From Clostridium grantii DSM 8605 (GTDB taxonomy: Bacteria; Bacillota; Clostridia; Clostridiales; Clostridiaceae): a stretch of 64,000 bases of DNA. Below the pieces are notes generated by a model, which did not search any database, was not told where the DNA came from, and was given only the letters and a program-made list of their open reading frames with translations. Location: positions 51,569 through 115,568 of the forward strand of contig NZ_FQXM01000013.1 in the NCBI RefSeq assembly GCF_900129965.1, read 5' to 3'. Below, piece after piece: positions 44,234 to 52,450 of this stretch (position 1 is its first letter; every line of letters starts with the position of its first letter). A program made the position numbers and the translations under genes.

Positions 44234-45139
44234 TTATTCTTTAACTCCGCCTAATGTAAGTCCAGTAATAAAGTATTTTTGTAAGAATGGATATACACAC
44301 AATATTGGAGCTGTAGCTATAATTGTCATTGTTGCTCTAATGGAGTTAGGTGTTACTGATTGAGATCCTCCCTTAGCTGAGTAATCCGGTCCTGATGCAC
44401 TCATATTCTGCTGCGCAGATGCTAATTTTTTCATAAGTTCATATTGAAGAGTACTTAGTTTTTCATTACTCGAAGCAAAGATATAAGTATCAAACCAAGA
44501 GTTCCATTGACCAACTGAAATAAATAAAGCAACAGTTGCTATAACCGGTAATATTAATGGAGTAATAATTTTAATTAATACTTGCATTTCATTAGCACCA
44601 TCAATTTTAGCTGATTCTATTAAACTATTAGGTAATCCTTCTATATAAGTTCTGATAATAATTACATTAAAAGCACTTAAAAGAGCTGGAACAATATAAA
44701 CATTAAAACTGTTTAATAAATGTAGTGATCTAAAAAGAAAATATGTTGGTATAAGACCTCCACTAAAATACATTGTTAAAACTAAAATTGCAGTTAATGG
44801 TTTTCTAAACACAAAATCTTTTCTACTAAGTATATAAGCTAATATAACGTGTGCCACAAGAGAAGTAGTTGTTCCTATTACTGTTCTCAAAACAGAAATC
44901 ATAGTTGCATGATAAATTGTAGTATCTTTTAAAATATTTTTGTAATTATATAAAGTAAATTCTCTAGGCCAAAGATATATTCCCCCTCTTAATGAATCTG
45001 TAGCATCGTTTAAAGAAACTGCTATCATATTCAAGAAAGGATATAATGTAACTATTAATAAAAAAGTTAAACTTATATTTATGACCGTATCTACTATAAT
45101 ATCTTCTTTACTTGATTTGTAAAATCTATGTCCACTCAT
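44234..45139 (-). CDS. Carbohydrate ABC transporter permease (LplC/YtcP family)
   Basis: A 301-residue permease with six transmembrane helices. The inner-membrane contact loop reads EGLPNSLIESAKIDGANEMQ (EAA motif), where the ATPase docks. ATG 45139 has AGGAGG eight bases upstream; the ORF's upstream start at 45172 lies inside lplB. It lies 13 bp after the lplB stop. No ATP-binding subunit is encoded in the cluster, so a shared MsmX-type ATPase must power it. Confidence 0.9.
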   Translation of the reverse strand: MSGHRFYKSSKEDIIVDTVINISLTFLLIVTLYPFLNMIAVSLNDATDSLRGGIYLWPREFTLYNYKNILKDTTIYHATMISVLRTVIGTTTSLVAHVILAYILSRKDFVFRKPLTAILVLTMYFSGGLIPTYFLFRSLHLLNSFNVYIVPALLSAFNVIIIRTYIEGLPNSLIESAKIDGANEMQVLIKIITPLILPVIATVALFISVGQWNSWFDTYIFASSNEKLSTLQYELMKKLASAQQNMSASGPDYSAKGGSQSVTPNSIRATMTIIATAPILCVYPFLQKYFITGLTLGGVKE

Positions 45140-45152
45140 AAATGATTCCTCC

Positions 45153-46133
45153 TTATAGTAAACCTTCGTCACCGAATTTTTTAGCTACTGTATTCGCTGC
45201 GAATAACAATATAATACTTACTAAGCTTTTGAAAATACCTGCAGCTGTAGCAAATGAATATCTATTCATAGCAATACCATATTTAAGAACAAATATATCA
45301 AGAACTTCTGAAACTCTGATAACCATTGAATTTCCTAATAATAATTGTTGCTCAAATCCAGCATTTAGTATCCATCCACATTGCATGATTAATAGAATTT
45401 TTACCGTAGGCATAATTCCTGGGATAGTAATTTTAAAGATTCTTTTAAGTCTTCCTGCTCCATCAATACTAGCTGCTTCGTATAAACTAGGGTCAATAGC
45501 AGTCATGGCTGCAAGATAAATAATTGCATTCCAACCTACTTCTTTCCACACATTACTTAAAGCAATTATCCACCAAAAATATTTTTCTTTACCTAACCAT
45601 AAAACTGGTAAATCTAAAATATGTAACTTAACTAGAATAGTATTTAATATACCTCCATCTGTAGATAAAGTCATATAAACCAAACTTGCAGCTACAACCC
45701 AAGAAATAAAATGAGGTAAGTAGGAAATAGTTTGTACCACTTTCTTAAACATCATATTTCTTACTTCATTTAAAAATACCGCTAAAGTTATAGCTGTAAC
45801 AAATCCAAAGGTAATATTCAAGAAACTCATTCCTAAAGTATTTCTTAATACTCTTACAAAAGTTTCATCTGAGAATAAATCTTTAAAATGTTTTAATCCT
45901 ACAAATTTTGATCCGCTAATACCTAGTGCTGGCTTATAATCTTGAAAGGCCATTAACCATCCCCATATAGGAACGTAATAAAAAACCGCAATATAGATTA
46001 TAAACACACTTGACATAATAATTAAACCTTTTTGTTTTTTACAGGTTTTTAAAAATTCCCCGTTAGTTCCTTTTTTCTTTTTATTATCTATAGATAATTT
46101 TTCTTTTTCGGAACCGTTTACTAAATCTGTCAT
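45153..46133 (-). CDS. Carbohydrate ABC transporter permease (LplB family)
   Basis: A 326-residue permease with six transmembrane helices and a cytoplasmic N-terminal extension rich in Lys. The EAA loop is ALSNVWKEVGWNAIIYLAAM followed by DPSLYEAASIDGAGRLKRIF. GAGGAGG precedes ATG 46133. It forms the import channel with the LplC-type protein encoded next, receiving xylo-oligosaccharides from the binding lipoprotein. Its upstream region has a cre-like half-site and a degenerate 16-bp motif. Confidence 0.9.
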   Translation of the reverse strand: MTDLVNGSEKEKLSIDNKKKKGTNGEFLKTCKKQKGLIIMSSVFIIYIAVFYYVPIWGWLMAFQDYKPALGISGSKFVGLKHFKDLFSDETFVRVLRNTLGMSFLNITFGFVTAITLAVFLNEVRNMMFKKVVQTISYLPHFISWVVAASLVYMTLSTDGGILNTILVKLHILDLPVLWLGKEKYFWWIIALSNVWKEVGWNAIIYLAAMTAIDPSLYEAASIDGAGRLKRIFKITIPGIMPTVKILLIMQCGWILNAGFEQQLLLGNSMVIRVSEVLDIFVLKYGIAMNRYSFATAAGIFKSLVSIILLFAANTVAKKFGDEGLL

Positions 46134-46182
46134 TTTTGTTCCTCCTCACAAGCTTTGTCTTAATTAAATTTTATTATAGATA

Positions 46183-46210
46183 CCGTTTACCAACAACCTA
46201 AGAAAATTTA
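46183..46210 (-). promoter_or_regulatory. Degenerate copy of the xylan control region before lplB
   Basis: Minus-strand TAAATTTTCTTAGGTT (46195-46210) matches 12 of 16 positions of the motif at 32571 and 40694; a GTAAACG (46183-46189) as in the GH52 and xylanase regions follows, then TATAAT-like sequence. The spacing between the two is four bases shorter here. Confidence 0.45.
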
Positions 46211-46237
46211 GTTTTTCCCTTTAAAATCTTAGATGTG

Positions 46238-47815
46238 TTAAATAATATCCTCTTTATATTTAAACCAATGGAAATAAACTACATTATTACTTTCTTCTTT
46301 ATTGCTACTAGCATACATTCCTAGAGTAGTTCCAACAAAGCCACCTGCTATATCTGTGCTTAAAATTCTTCCGTCAATGTGGTCAACTAATATTTTCATA
46401 TCTTCTGAATCACTTAATTCAACTCCACTTTCTTTATAATAAAAAGTCAGTACCTGTCCCCGAGCTTTTACTTTTAAGCAAAGTTTGCTTGCTTCTATTT
46501 CTTTTTCCGCTAAAACTTGATTTTCTCCATCTGTGCATTTAATTAATTGTAAAACTTTCTTTGAGTTTTCTATTTTATAAACAAGTTGAAAATTGAATAA
46601 ATTACTTTGCAATAATACAAGTCCTGCTGTTTCCCCTTCTTTTTCTGGTGTGAATTCTAATAAAGTACTAGCCGAAAAATTTATATGTTGCTGCCTTCTA
46701 ATAATTAAACTTGGATTAGCTAAATCATTTATACTTTCAGGTCTCAATTTCAAAGCTAATAAGCCTTTTTCTTCTTCTAAACTCCAAAATTTTTCTCTTG
46801 GGGTACGAAGAAAGTTCCATTTAAAATCTAAGATTCTTCCTTGAAAATTATCTAAATCTAGGTATGGTTTGATTTCCGCTTCTTTATCTTTTAAATTAAG
46901 CATATCATAAGTCCATTCCACCTTACCTGTCCCAGGACTTAGTACTGGCCAACCATCTTCCCATTCCACAGGAACTAAAAAAGTTTCTCTTCCCATATTT
47001 CTAAAATAACCACCATAAGGACGTGAGGCCAAGCAAACACACCACCACTCTCCATTTTCAGTTTCTACTAAATCTCCATGACCCACATTTGTAATAGGAA
47101 AATTTTTACCTAAATGTCTATGGGTTAAAATTGGGTTTCCTGGATTACCTATATAAGGACCTTTTATATTTTTGCTTTTTGCAATAGTTAAAGCGTGATG
47201 ATGCGCTGTACCAGCCTCAGAAATTAATAAATAATACATGCCATCAACCTTATATATATGAGGTCCTTCAGGCCAAACAGCATCTTTTAATGCTCCTCGC
47301 CATATACCAATATCTTCTCCTATAAGCTTCATTTCTTTTAAATCTAGTTCTTGCATCCATATTTCACAATTGCCATCATAAGCTTGTCCTTCTGGCGCGT
47401 ATCTATTACCTGTGTAATAAACTTTTCCATCATCATCAAAAAATAATGAAGGGTCTATGCCTGGTGAATCTAAATAATAAGGATCTGACCATGGTCCTGC
47501 TGGATTTGTTGCAGTTACTATAAAATTACCTTTTTTATCTACATTTGTTGTAATCATATAAAAAATCCCATCATTGTATCTAATGGTAGGAGCAAAAATT
47601 CCCTGAGATTGTTCCAATCCATCTAAATCAAGTTGAGATTCTCTATCTAGTACATGGCCAATTTGTTCCCAATTAACTAAATCTTTACTATGAAAAATAG
47701 GTACTCCTGGGAAATATGCAAAAGATGAGGTAACTAAATAATAATCTTCCCCCACTCTGCAAATTGATGGATCTGGATAAAATCCTGGAATTATTGGGTT
47801 TTTAAATTTTGTCAT
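46238..47815 (-). CDS. Glycoside hydrolase family 43 beta-xylosidase
   Basis: A 525-residue GH43 enzyme with no signal peptide. The three catalytic acids of the five-bladed propeller are Asp15 (FYPDPS), Asp121 (GIDPSLF) and Glu183 (WPEGPHIYK). The C-terminal beta-sandwich (about 320-523) is the usual second domain of subfamily-11-type xylosidases. ATG 47815 follows GGGGTG by six bases; GTG 47824 overlaps that site. It is the upstream-most hydrolase of the xylan cluster and acts with GH52 on imported oligosaccharides; some members also release arabinose. Confidence 0.94.
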   Translation of the reverse strand: MTKFKNPIIPGFYPDPSICRVGEDYYLVTSSFAYFPGVPIFHSKDLVNWEQIGHVLDRESQLDLDGLEQSQGIFAPTIRYNDGIFYMITTNVDKKGNFIVTATNPAGPWSDPYYLDSPGIDPSLFFDDDGKVYYTGNRYAPEGQAYDGNCEIWMQELDLKEMKLIGEDIGIWRGALKDAVWPEGPHIYKVDGMYYLLISEAGTAHHHALTIAKSKNIKGPYIGNPGNPILTHRHLGKNFPITNVGHGDLVETENGEWWCVCLASRPYGGYFRNMGRETFLVPVEWEDGWPVLSPGTGKVEWTYDMLNLKDKEAEIKPYLDLDNFQGRILDFKWNFLRTPREKFWSLEEEKGLLALKLRPESINDLANPSLIIRRQQHINFSASTLLEFTPEKEGETAGLVLLQSNLFNFQLVYKIENSKKVLQLIKCTDGENQVLAEKEIEASKLCLKVKARGQVLTFYYKESGVELSDSEDMKILVDHIDGRILSTDIAGGFVGTTLGMYASSNKEESNNVVYFHWFKYKEDII

Positions 47816-47909
47816 TGAATACACCCCTTTGTTTTAATTGCTTTAAATATACATGACGCCATTCACAACATCAACCCAAAAATCAAGCTAAAAATATAGA
47901 AAATTAAAT

Positions 47910-47951
47910 AAAAAAACTCCAAAACCACTTATTGTAAAAATGGTTTTGGAG
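47910..47951 (-). terminator. Intrinsic terminator after yesL
   Basis: The arms CTCCAAAACCA and TGGTTTTGGAG form a perfect 11-bp stem, followed on the minus strand by TTTTTTTATTT. Confidence 0.85.
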
Positions 47952-47969
47952 CATATTATTAAGTAAACA

Positions 47970-48668
47970 CTACTCTTTATTTCCTTTGTTTTCTTTATTT
48001 TCAATGCTATCTTCAATTTCTTGCAACACAGGATTTTGTAAAAACATTATACAATAAGCTATAATACTAAAAATAAATATAATTAAGATATTTATTTTAA
48101 AAGCAAGATAAACTAGCCCTCCAGCAATAACAACATTTGTTATTGCAATATGTACTTTCTTAACAAAATATTTAATTGCAATTTTCAAAGTATCTTTAGC
48201 TCTAAAGTAAAATCTTGAAACTATAGGGAATACAAATAGTCCAAAGGCAATAACAAAGAGCCCTAATATTTGAACAACTCTAGTTAGTATAGCAGAACTA
48301 TAATTTGAATTTACAAATAATAAATCAAAATATACAATCATAATAAACAAAATGAAAAGTATCCAGTAAAATATGCCTTCAAAGAAATTCTTCTTATAAG
48401 CCCCGAAAAAGTGGCTTGTTAAATTTACATCCTTTTCTCTCACAATCTTGCCCATGGTACTAAGCAAAGCTAGAAAAGCTGGTCCAATTGGAATACTTGA
48501 TAGAAAAAATAAAAAAGTATATCCTTCTACTGGATTCATAAGATATAAAGTAAATACAAATATAAAAGGTATGTTTAATAATAAAAAGTATATATTACCT
48601 AATAAAAACCAAAATATATAATTTGTTAATACATATATTGGGCCTTCTCCGAATTCTCTTTTTTTCAT
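47970..48668 (-). CDS. yesL: YesL family membrane protein (DUF624)
   Basis: A 232-residue protein with about five transmembrane helices (starting at residues ~18, 35, 65, 98 and 135, with a last pair near 170-205). DUF624/YesL proteins nearly always sit beside YesMN two-component systems and LplBC-type importers; a role in sensing or transport is suspected but not shown. AAGGAGGATCACC precedes ATG 48668. It precedes the GH43 gene, with a terminator between. The C-terminal tail is charged and cytoplasmic. Confidence 0.85.
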   Translation of the reverse strand: MKKREFGEGPIYVLTNYIFWFLLGNIYFLLLNIPFIFVFTLYLMNPVEGYTFLFFLSSIPIGPAFLALLSTMGKIVREKDVNLTSHFFGAYKKNFFEGIFYWILFILFIMIVYFDLLFVNSNYSSAILTRVVQILGLFVIAFGLFVFPIVSRFYFRAKDTLKIAIKYFVKKVHIAITNVVIAGGLVYLAFKINILIIFIFSIIAYCIMFLQNPVLQEIEDSIENKENKGNKE

Positions 48669-48689
48669 GGTGATCCTCCTTTTAGTTAG

Positions 48690-49409
48690 TTAGTTTGTTA
48701 GTTGTTCGGTGTTAGAGGTTTCGATTTCCTCAATTTTTTCTTCAATTTGTTTTTTAGTAAGAGTACATAAAAATGTAATCTTTGTATTAAGTGCTTTATT
48801 TAATAAATCAATAGCTTCCTTTTTTTCATTAAAAGCTAATTTTACTAAAGCAAAATTATAATAAGGCTCAGGGAAATTAGGAATTTGTTCCAACAAATCC
48901 TCATAAATTTCTGTAGCTTTATCATAGTTTTTTTGTAATAAATATGTTTGACCTAAGTTATCAAGAATAACTTTGTCAGTACTGTCGTAACTAAAAGCTT
49001 CTAAATTGAATTTTAAAGCTTTTTCATAATCTTTGTTTAACAAATAAAAACATCCTAAATTTTGATATATGTAAGTAGCTTTTATATTTTTGTTATCTAA
49101 CTCTTCTAAAATTTCAATGGCTTTGGTTAAGTTTCCTTTTTTATATTCTATTAAAGATATATTTCCTTTTAAAAGTAGTTCTTCTTTTTCATTTAATTTT
49201 GAACCTAATAATTCATTAAAAACTTCATGTGCTTCCTCAACTCTGCCTTGTTTAAGCAAAAGATTTCCATAAAGTAATTTGGTTTCCTTTGCTCCTTTCT
49301 TCTTGTACTTACAAGCTTTTTTATAATAATTTAAACAAGCATCCACATCTCCTCTACCATAAGCTCTATTACCTTTTATTTTCAGATAAATTGAATGTAT
49401 TTTTAACAT
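48690..49409 (-). CDS. Tetratricopeptide repeat protein
   Basis: A 239-residue helical protein with about six TPR units; clear ones are YKKGNLTKAIEILEEL, YQNLGCFYLLNKDYEKALKF, LDNLGQTYLLQKNYDKATEI and YYNFALVKLAFNEKKEAIDL. There is no signal peptide or other domain, so it is a protein-binding scaffold. GGAGGAG precedes ATG 49409. It lies 21 bp upstream of yesL in the same direction, so it is co-transcribed with it. Confidence 0.85.
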   Translation of the reverse strand: MLKIHSIYLKIKGNRAYGRGDVDACLNYYKKACKYKKKGAKETKLLYGNLLLKQGRVEEAHEVFNELLGSKLNEKEELLLKGNISLIEYKKGNLTKAIEILEELDNKNIKATYIYQNLGCFYLLNKDYEKALKFNLEAFSYDSTDKVILDNLGQTYLLQKNYDKATEIYEDLLEQIPNFPEPYYNFALVKLAFNEKKEAIDLLNKALNTKITFLCTLTKKQIEEKIEEIETSNTEQLTN

Positions 49410-49611
49410 ATGTTCTCCTCCAACTTCTATAAAAACTTATCTTTATTTATTATATATGGAAATTTATATATTATCAAATATAAAAGGGTTGGAAGTTTAT
49501 AGCTCACGGTTATGGAACACTATGCAACTCTTTCTTAGTCACGAAAGCTTTAATTGTGTCCTTAGTTTTAATTTTTCAACCAAAACTTCCACCTTTTTAT
49601 TCTTTTTATTT

Positions 49612-50958
49612 TTAAATTTTCCCTAAATAAAAAATAAGCTTATCAATTTCCTTAAAAGTATTGTAAAATCCAAAACTTATTCTTACCATTCCTGGTTCAT
49701 GGCTATTATATTTTATTCTCTCTGCTACTTCTTGTTCACTTAAAAGCAATAATTTTTGCACATAAGGTTGAGCACAAAAACATCCATTTCTAACAGATAT
49801 GGCTCCTTTATTTGATAAAAATTCAGCTACTTGCTCATGATTGAAATTCTCTACATTAAAAGGAATTATCCCTAAATGTTTGCTTTGAATTGAATTTTCA
49901 TCATAATTATTTAATAAATTCTTTTTTTTATCTCTACTATTTTTTACTACATTTCTATAGATATCTGAACTACCGCAATAAAATTTTATATTTTTAAGAC
50001 TATATAATCTTTTTAGGGCATATTCAGTTAATTTTCTTTCATATCTTTCAATATTATTCATGCCCATGCCAGATAAAGTATTCATAGCTGATACAAGTGC
50101 AACTGCCCCCACTACATTTGGTGACCCTGGTTCATTTTTTAAGGGACTATCGTTCCATTTTACATAATCGTGAGTTACAATATCTACATTACCTCCCCCA
50201 GGATAATCAGTATCAACCTCTTGAAATAACCATTTTGGTCCAATCAAAACACCGCATCCTAAAGGCGCATACATTTTATGAGCTGAAAAAGCTAAAAAAT
50301 CAATATAATCATCTTGCCTATATCCATTCATATTAACACTGGCATGAGGAACTAATTGTGCTGCATCAACCATTATCATAGCATTATACTTATGAGCAAT
50401 AGAAGCAATTTTATGGATGGAATTTTTATATCCTGTCACATTAGAAACCCCAGTAACTGTAACTAATCTCACTTTACCACCATAATAATTAAGCTTATCT
50501 TCTAAATCTTTTAAATTTAACACTCCTTGGAAATCAACATTTATATAATCTAAAGAGAATTTTCTCCAAGGCAAATCATTGGAATGATGCTCCATATCAG
50601 TGGATAATATTATATCATCCTTATATTTTTCATAAATCACATTTGAAAGTTTGTTAATTGCTTCTGTGGTATTTTTAACAAAGATAACGGTATTTTTTTC
50701 TTTATTGGAATGAACGAAATTTCCTACTGCTTCCCTGCAATTATCGTATATTTCAGTAGATAATTGAGATTTATATCCAAATCCTCTATGTGCTGAGGCA
50801 TAAATTGTTAAAAATCTCATTACATCTTCAAGTACAGGTTTTAAAATAGGAGTAGTTGCTGCATTATCAAAGTTAACAGAGGTTTTTTTCACGCCATTTT
50901 CCAAGGGCACTTGATAATCCAAACCATAAACCAGTTTTCTCATATCACTAATGTTCAT
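49612..50958 (-). CDS. Class V aminotransferase, cysteine desulfurase/selenocysteine lyase-like
   Basis: A 448-residue PLP enzyme of the SufS/CsdB type. NFDNAATTP opens it, the Schiff-base lysine is in LAFSAHKMYAPLGCGVLIG, and the persulfide cysteine is in VRNGCFCAQPY (SufS usually reads RxGHHCAQP). STDMEHHSND gives the PLP-stacking histidine. No SufU or IscU partner is adjacent, so it is not in a standard Fe-S operon. It may supply sulfur or selenium, the latter being of interest because this genome seems to make selenoproteins. Other class V functions remain possible. Confidence 0.8.
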   Translation of the reverse strand: MNISDMRKLVYGLDYQVPLENGVKKTSVNFDNAATTPILKPVLEDVMRFLTIYASAHRGFGYKSQLSTEIYDNCREAVGNFVHSNKEKNTVIFVKNTTEAINKLSNVIYEKYKDDIILSTDMEHHSNDLPWRKFSLDYINVDFQGVLNLKDLEDKLNYYGGKVRLVTVTGVSNVTGYKNSIHKIASIAHKYNAMIMVDAAQLVPHASVNMNGYRQDDYIDFLAFSAHKMYAPLGCGVLIGPKWLFQEVDTDYPGGGNVDIVTHDYVKWNDSPLKNEPGSPNVVGAVALVSAMNTLSGMGMNNIERYERKLTEYALKRLYSLKNIKFYCGSSDIYRNVVKNSRDKKKNLLNNYDENSIQSKHLGIIPFNVENFNHEQVAEFLSNKGAISVRNGCFCAQPYVQKLLLLSEQEVAERIKYNSHEPGMVRISFGFYNTFKEIDKLIFYLGKI

Positions 50959-51047
50959 ACTATCACTTTCCCTTCCCTATTAATATATTATGCACTTGAA
51001 TTTTCTGTGCTAGGGAAAGAAAGAAGATTTTATTCAATTATCCTTTA

Positions 51048-51662
51048 CTATTTACTCAATAAACTATTGATAACTTTCACATCTTCCTCTACTCTTTCTG
51101 TGGAAGAAACAATACCTAATATATATTTACCACTTTCATATTCTTCAATATTATAAAAATCATTTGAATCTAAATAAACTCCAAAAACACCTTCCTCATT
51201 TTGAGCTAACTTAGAATCTAATAAATTCACTCCAGATACCTGTTTTAAATCTAGAAAGAATCCTTCTTGTAAGTAAGCATTATACATTTCTTCCGGTAAT
51301 ATAATCACATCTATTTGTTTTGCAGCAACCTTAGCCGTAAATTTCTGTGCCATATTATAATCCAATTGAAGTACATTATTTTGATCTGGCATTAAAGAAT
51401 AATAATCCACACTAGCTAAGGTTCTATCATCTCCCTGATAGAGTAATTTTGTAATATCTTCTCCAATTTCTGCATTTTTTTCTGTATCCAAATATCCACC
51501 TATTACTGTTAAATTAAAAGCATATATTTCCCCATTTACCATACTATTTACTACGGACACAACTATAGATATAAGTATAATGCCTCCAATAATAGGCAAC
51601 TTATAATAATCCCATATATATTCTCTTTTTTGCTTGTTAGTCATTTTGCTGAAATCTGCCAT
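51048..51662 (-). CDS. Single-pass membrane protein of unknown function
   Basis: A 204-residue protein with a basic cytoplasmic N-terminus (KMTNKQKREYIWDYYKLP), one transmembrane helix (about 22-44) and an extracellular alpha/beta domain. IDVIILPEEMYNAYLQEGFFLDL resembles a piece of a periplasmic-binding fold, but there is no clear family. GGAGGTAAGGAA precedes the ATG. A possible 42-codon gene lies directly upstream. Confidence 0.65.
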   Translation of the reverse strand: MADFSKMTNKQKREYIWDYYKLPIIGGIILISIVVSVVNSMVNGEIYAFNLTVIGGYLDTEKNAEIGEDITKLLYQGDDRTLASVDYYSLMPDQNNVLQLDYNMAQKFTAKVAAKQIDVIILPEEMYNAYLQEGFFLDLKQVSGVNLLDSKLAQNEEGVFGVYLDSNDFYNIEEYESGKYILGIVSSTERVEEDVKVINSLLSK

Positions 51663-51676
51663 TTCCTTACCTCCAC

Positions 51677-51805
51677 TTAATTTTTATTTTTACATTGATT
51701 TTTTTCTTTATACACATTTTCATTTGCTTGTATCCTTAGTCTATCTACATTCCTTGAATCCTCAGGGAAAATAGAATATCTTATCCCCCTGTATTGCATG
51801 TCCAT
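51677..51805 (-). CDS. Possible small protein (42 residues)
   Basis: A minus-strand frame from ATG 51805 (or ATG 51799) to TAA 51677, beginning MDMQYRGIRYSIFPEDSRNV and ending with a Lys/Asn tail. It ends 15 bp before the next gene. The upstream AAAGG is a weak ribosome site and TATAAT-like boxes precede it. It may be a real leader peptide or chance. The rest of the 51663-52125 gap is AT-rich with only the promoter noted at 52051. Confidence 0.35.
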   Translation of the reverse strand: MDMQYRGIRYSIFPEDSRNVDRLRIQANENVYKEKNQCKNKN

Positions 51806-52050
51806 AATTATACCTTTACATTATACTACAATAATACCATAATACCATGATTTTTATTCTAAAGCTTTATATGTTGAAAAATTTGTGAAAATAAACAAAA
51901 ATGAAATTCAAACTTCTTTGTATTTTAGATTATTTTTATTTATTTTATAAATATAGATAAATATAATGGTTATTTCAATACCAATAAAATCATCTTGAAA
52001 AAATTCACATAAAATATTTTTGTTTCGCCAAAAGTAGTGTTTTTATGTCA

Positions 52051-52079
52051 TTGGAAAAATAAGGTTATCGTGATATAAT
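52051..52079 (+). promoter_or_regulatory. Promoter of the GYF-domain gene
   Basis: TTGGAA and TATAAT separated by 17 bases, 47 bp upstream of the start codon. Confidence 0.65.
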
Positions 52080-52125
52080 ATATCTAAGGTGGATACTAAT
52101 ATTTTCGGGTGGGGTGATTTATAAA

Positions 52126-52410
52126 ATGTGGTTTTATTATATTAATAACGAGAAATTTGGTCCTATAACAGAAGATGGCTTAAAAAATAAATTTAAAAAT
52201 AAAGAAATAGATTTTTGTACCTTGATTTGGAAAGATGGTATGACTAACTGGCTTCCTGCACATCGAGTTTCTAGTTTTAAAACATTACTTGATTTACCTA
52301 AGGATTTTGAACAAAATAAACAAGGCCCTAATAACCAGGCCCTTGTTGCACTTTCACTTATTGTAATTTGTATAATTTTTTTATTGCTTTTTGTTTTTGA
52401 TATTTTATAG
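52126..52410 (+). CDS. GYF_2 (DUF4339) domain protein with C-terminal anchor
   Basis: A 94-residue protein. Residues 1-55 form a GYF_2 domain: WFYYINNEKFGPITEDGLKN and LIWKDGMTNWLPAHRV, with the W-x-x-G-M-x-x-W core that binds proline-rich partners in related proteins. One transmembrane helix (about 70-92) ends the chain, so the domain faces the cytoplasm. ATG 52126 lies nine bases after GGGGTG; GTG 52114 overlaps that site. It is monocistronic and convergent with the NADH oxidase gene. Confidence 0.78.
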   Translation: MWFYYINNEKFGPITEDGLKNKFKNKEIDFCTLIWKDGMTNWLPAHRVSSFKTLLDLPKDFEQNKQGPNNQALVALSLIVICIIFLLLFVFDIL

Positions 52411-52419
52411 TTCCTACAT

Positions 52420-52450
52420 AAATCATAGGTGTAAATCACATCTATGATTT
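52420..52450. terminator. Bidirectional intrinsic terminator
   Basis: The arms AAATCATAG and CTATGATTT plus a TG/CA extension form the stem, followed by TTT, between the convergent GYF and NADH oxidase genes. Confidence 0.75.
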
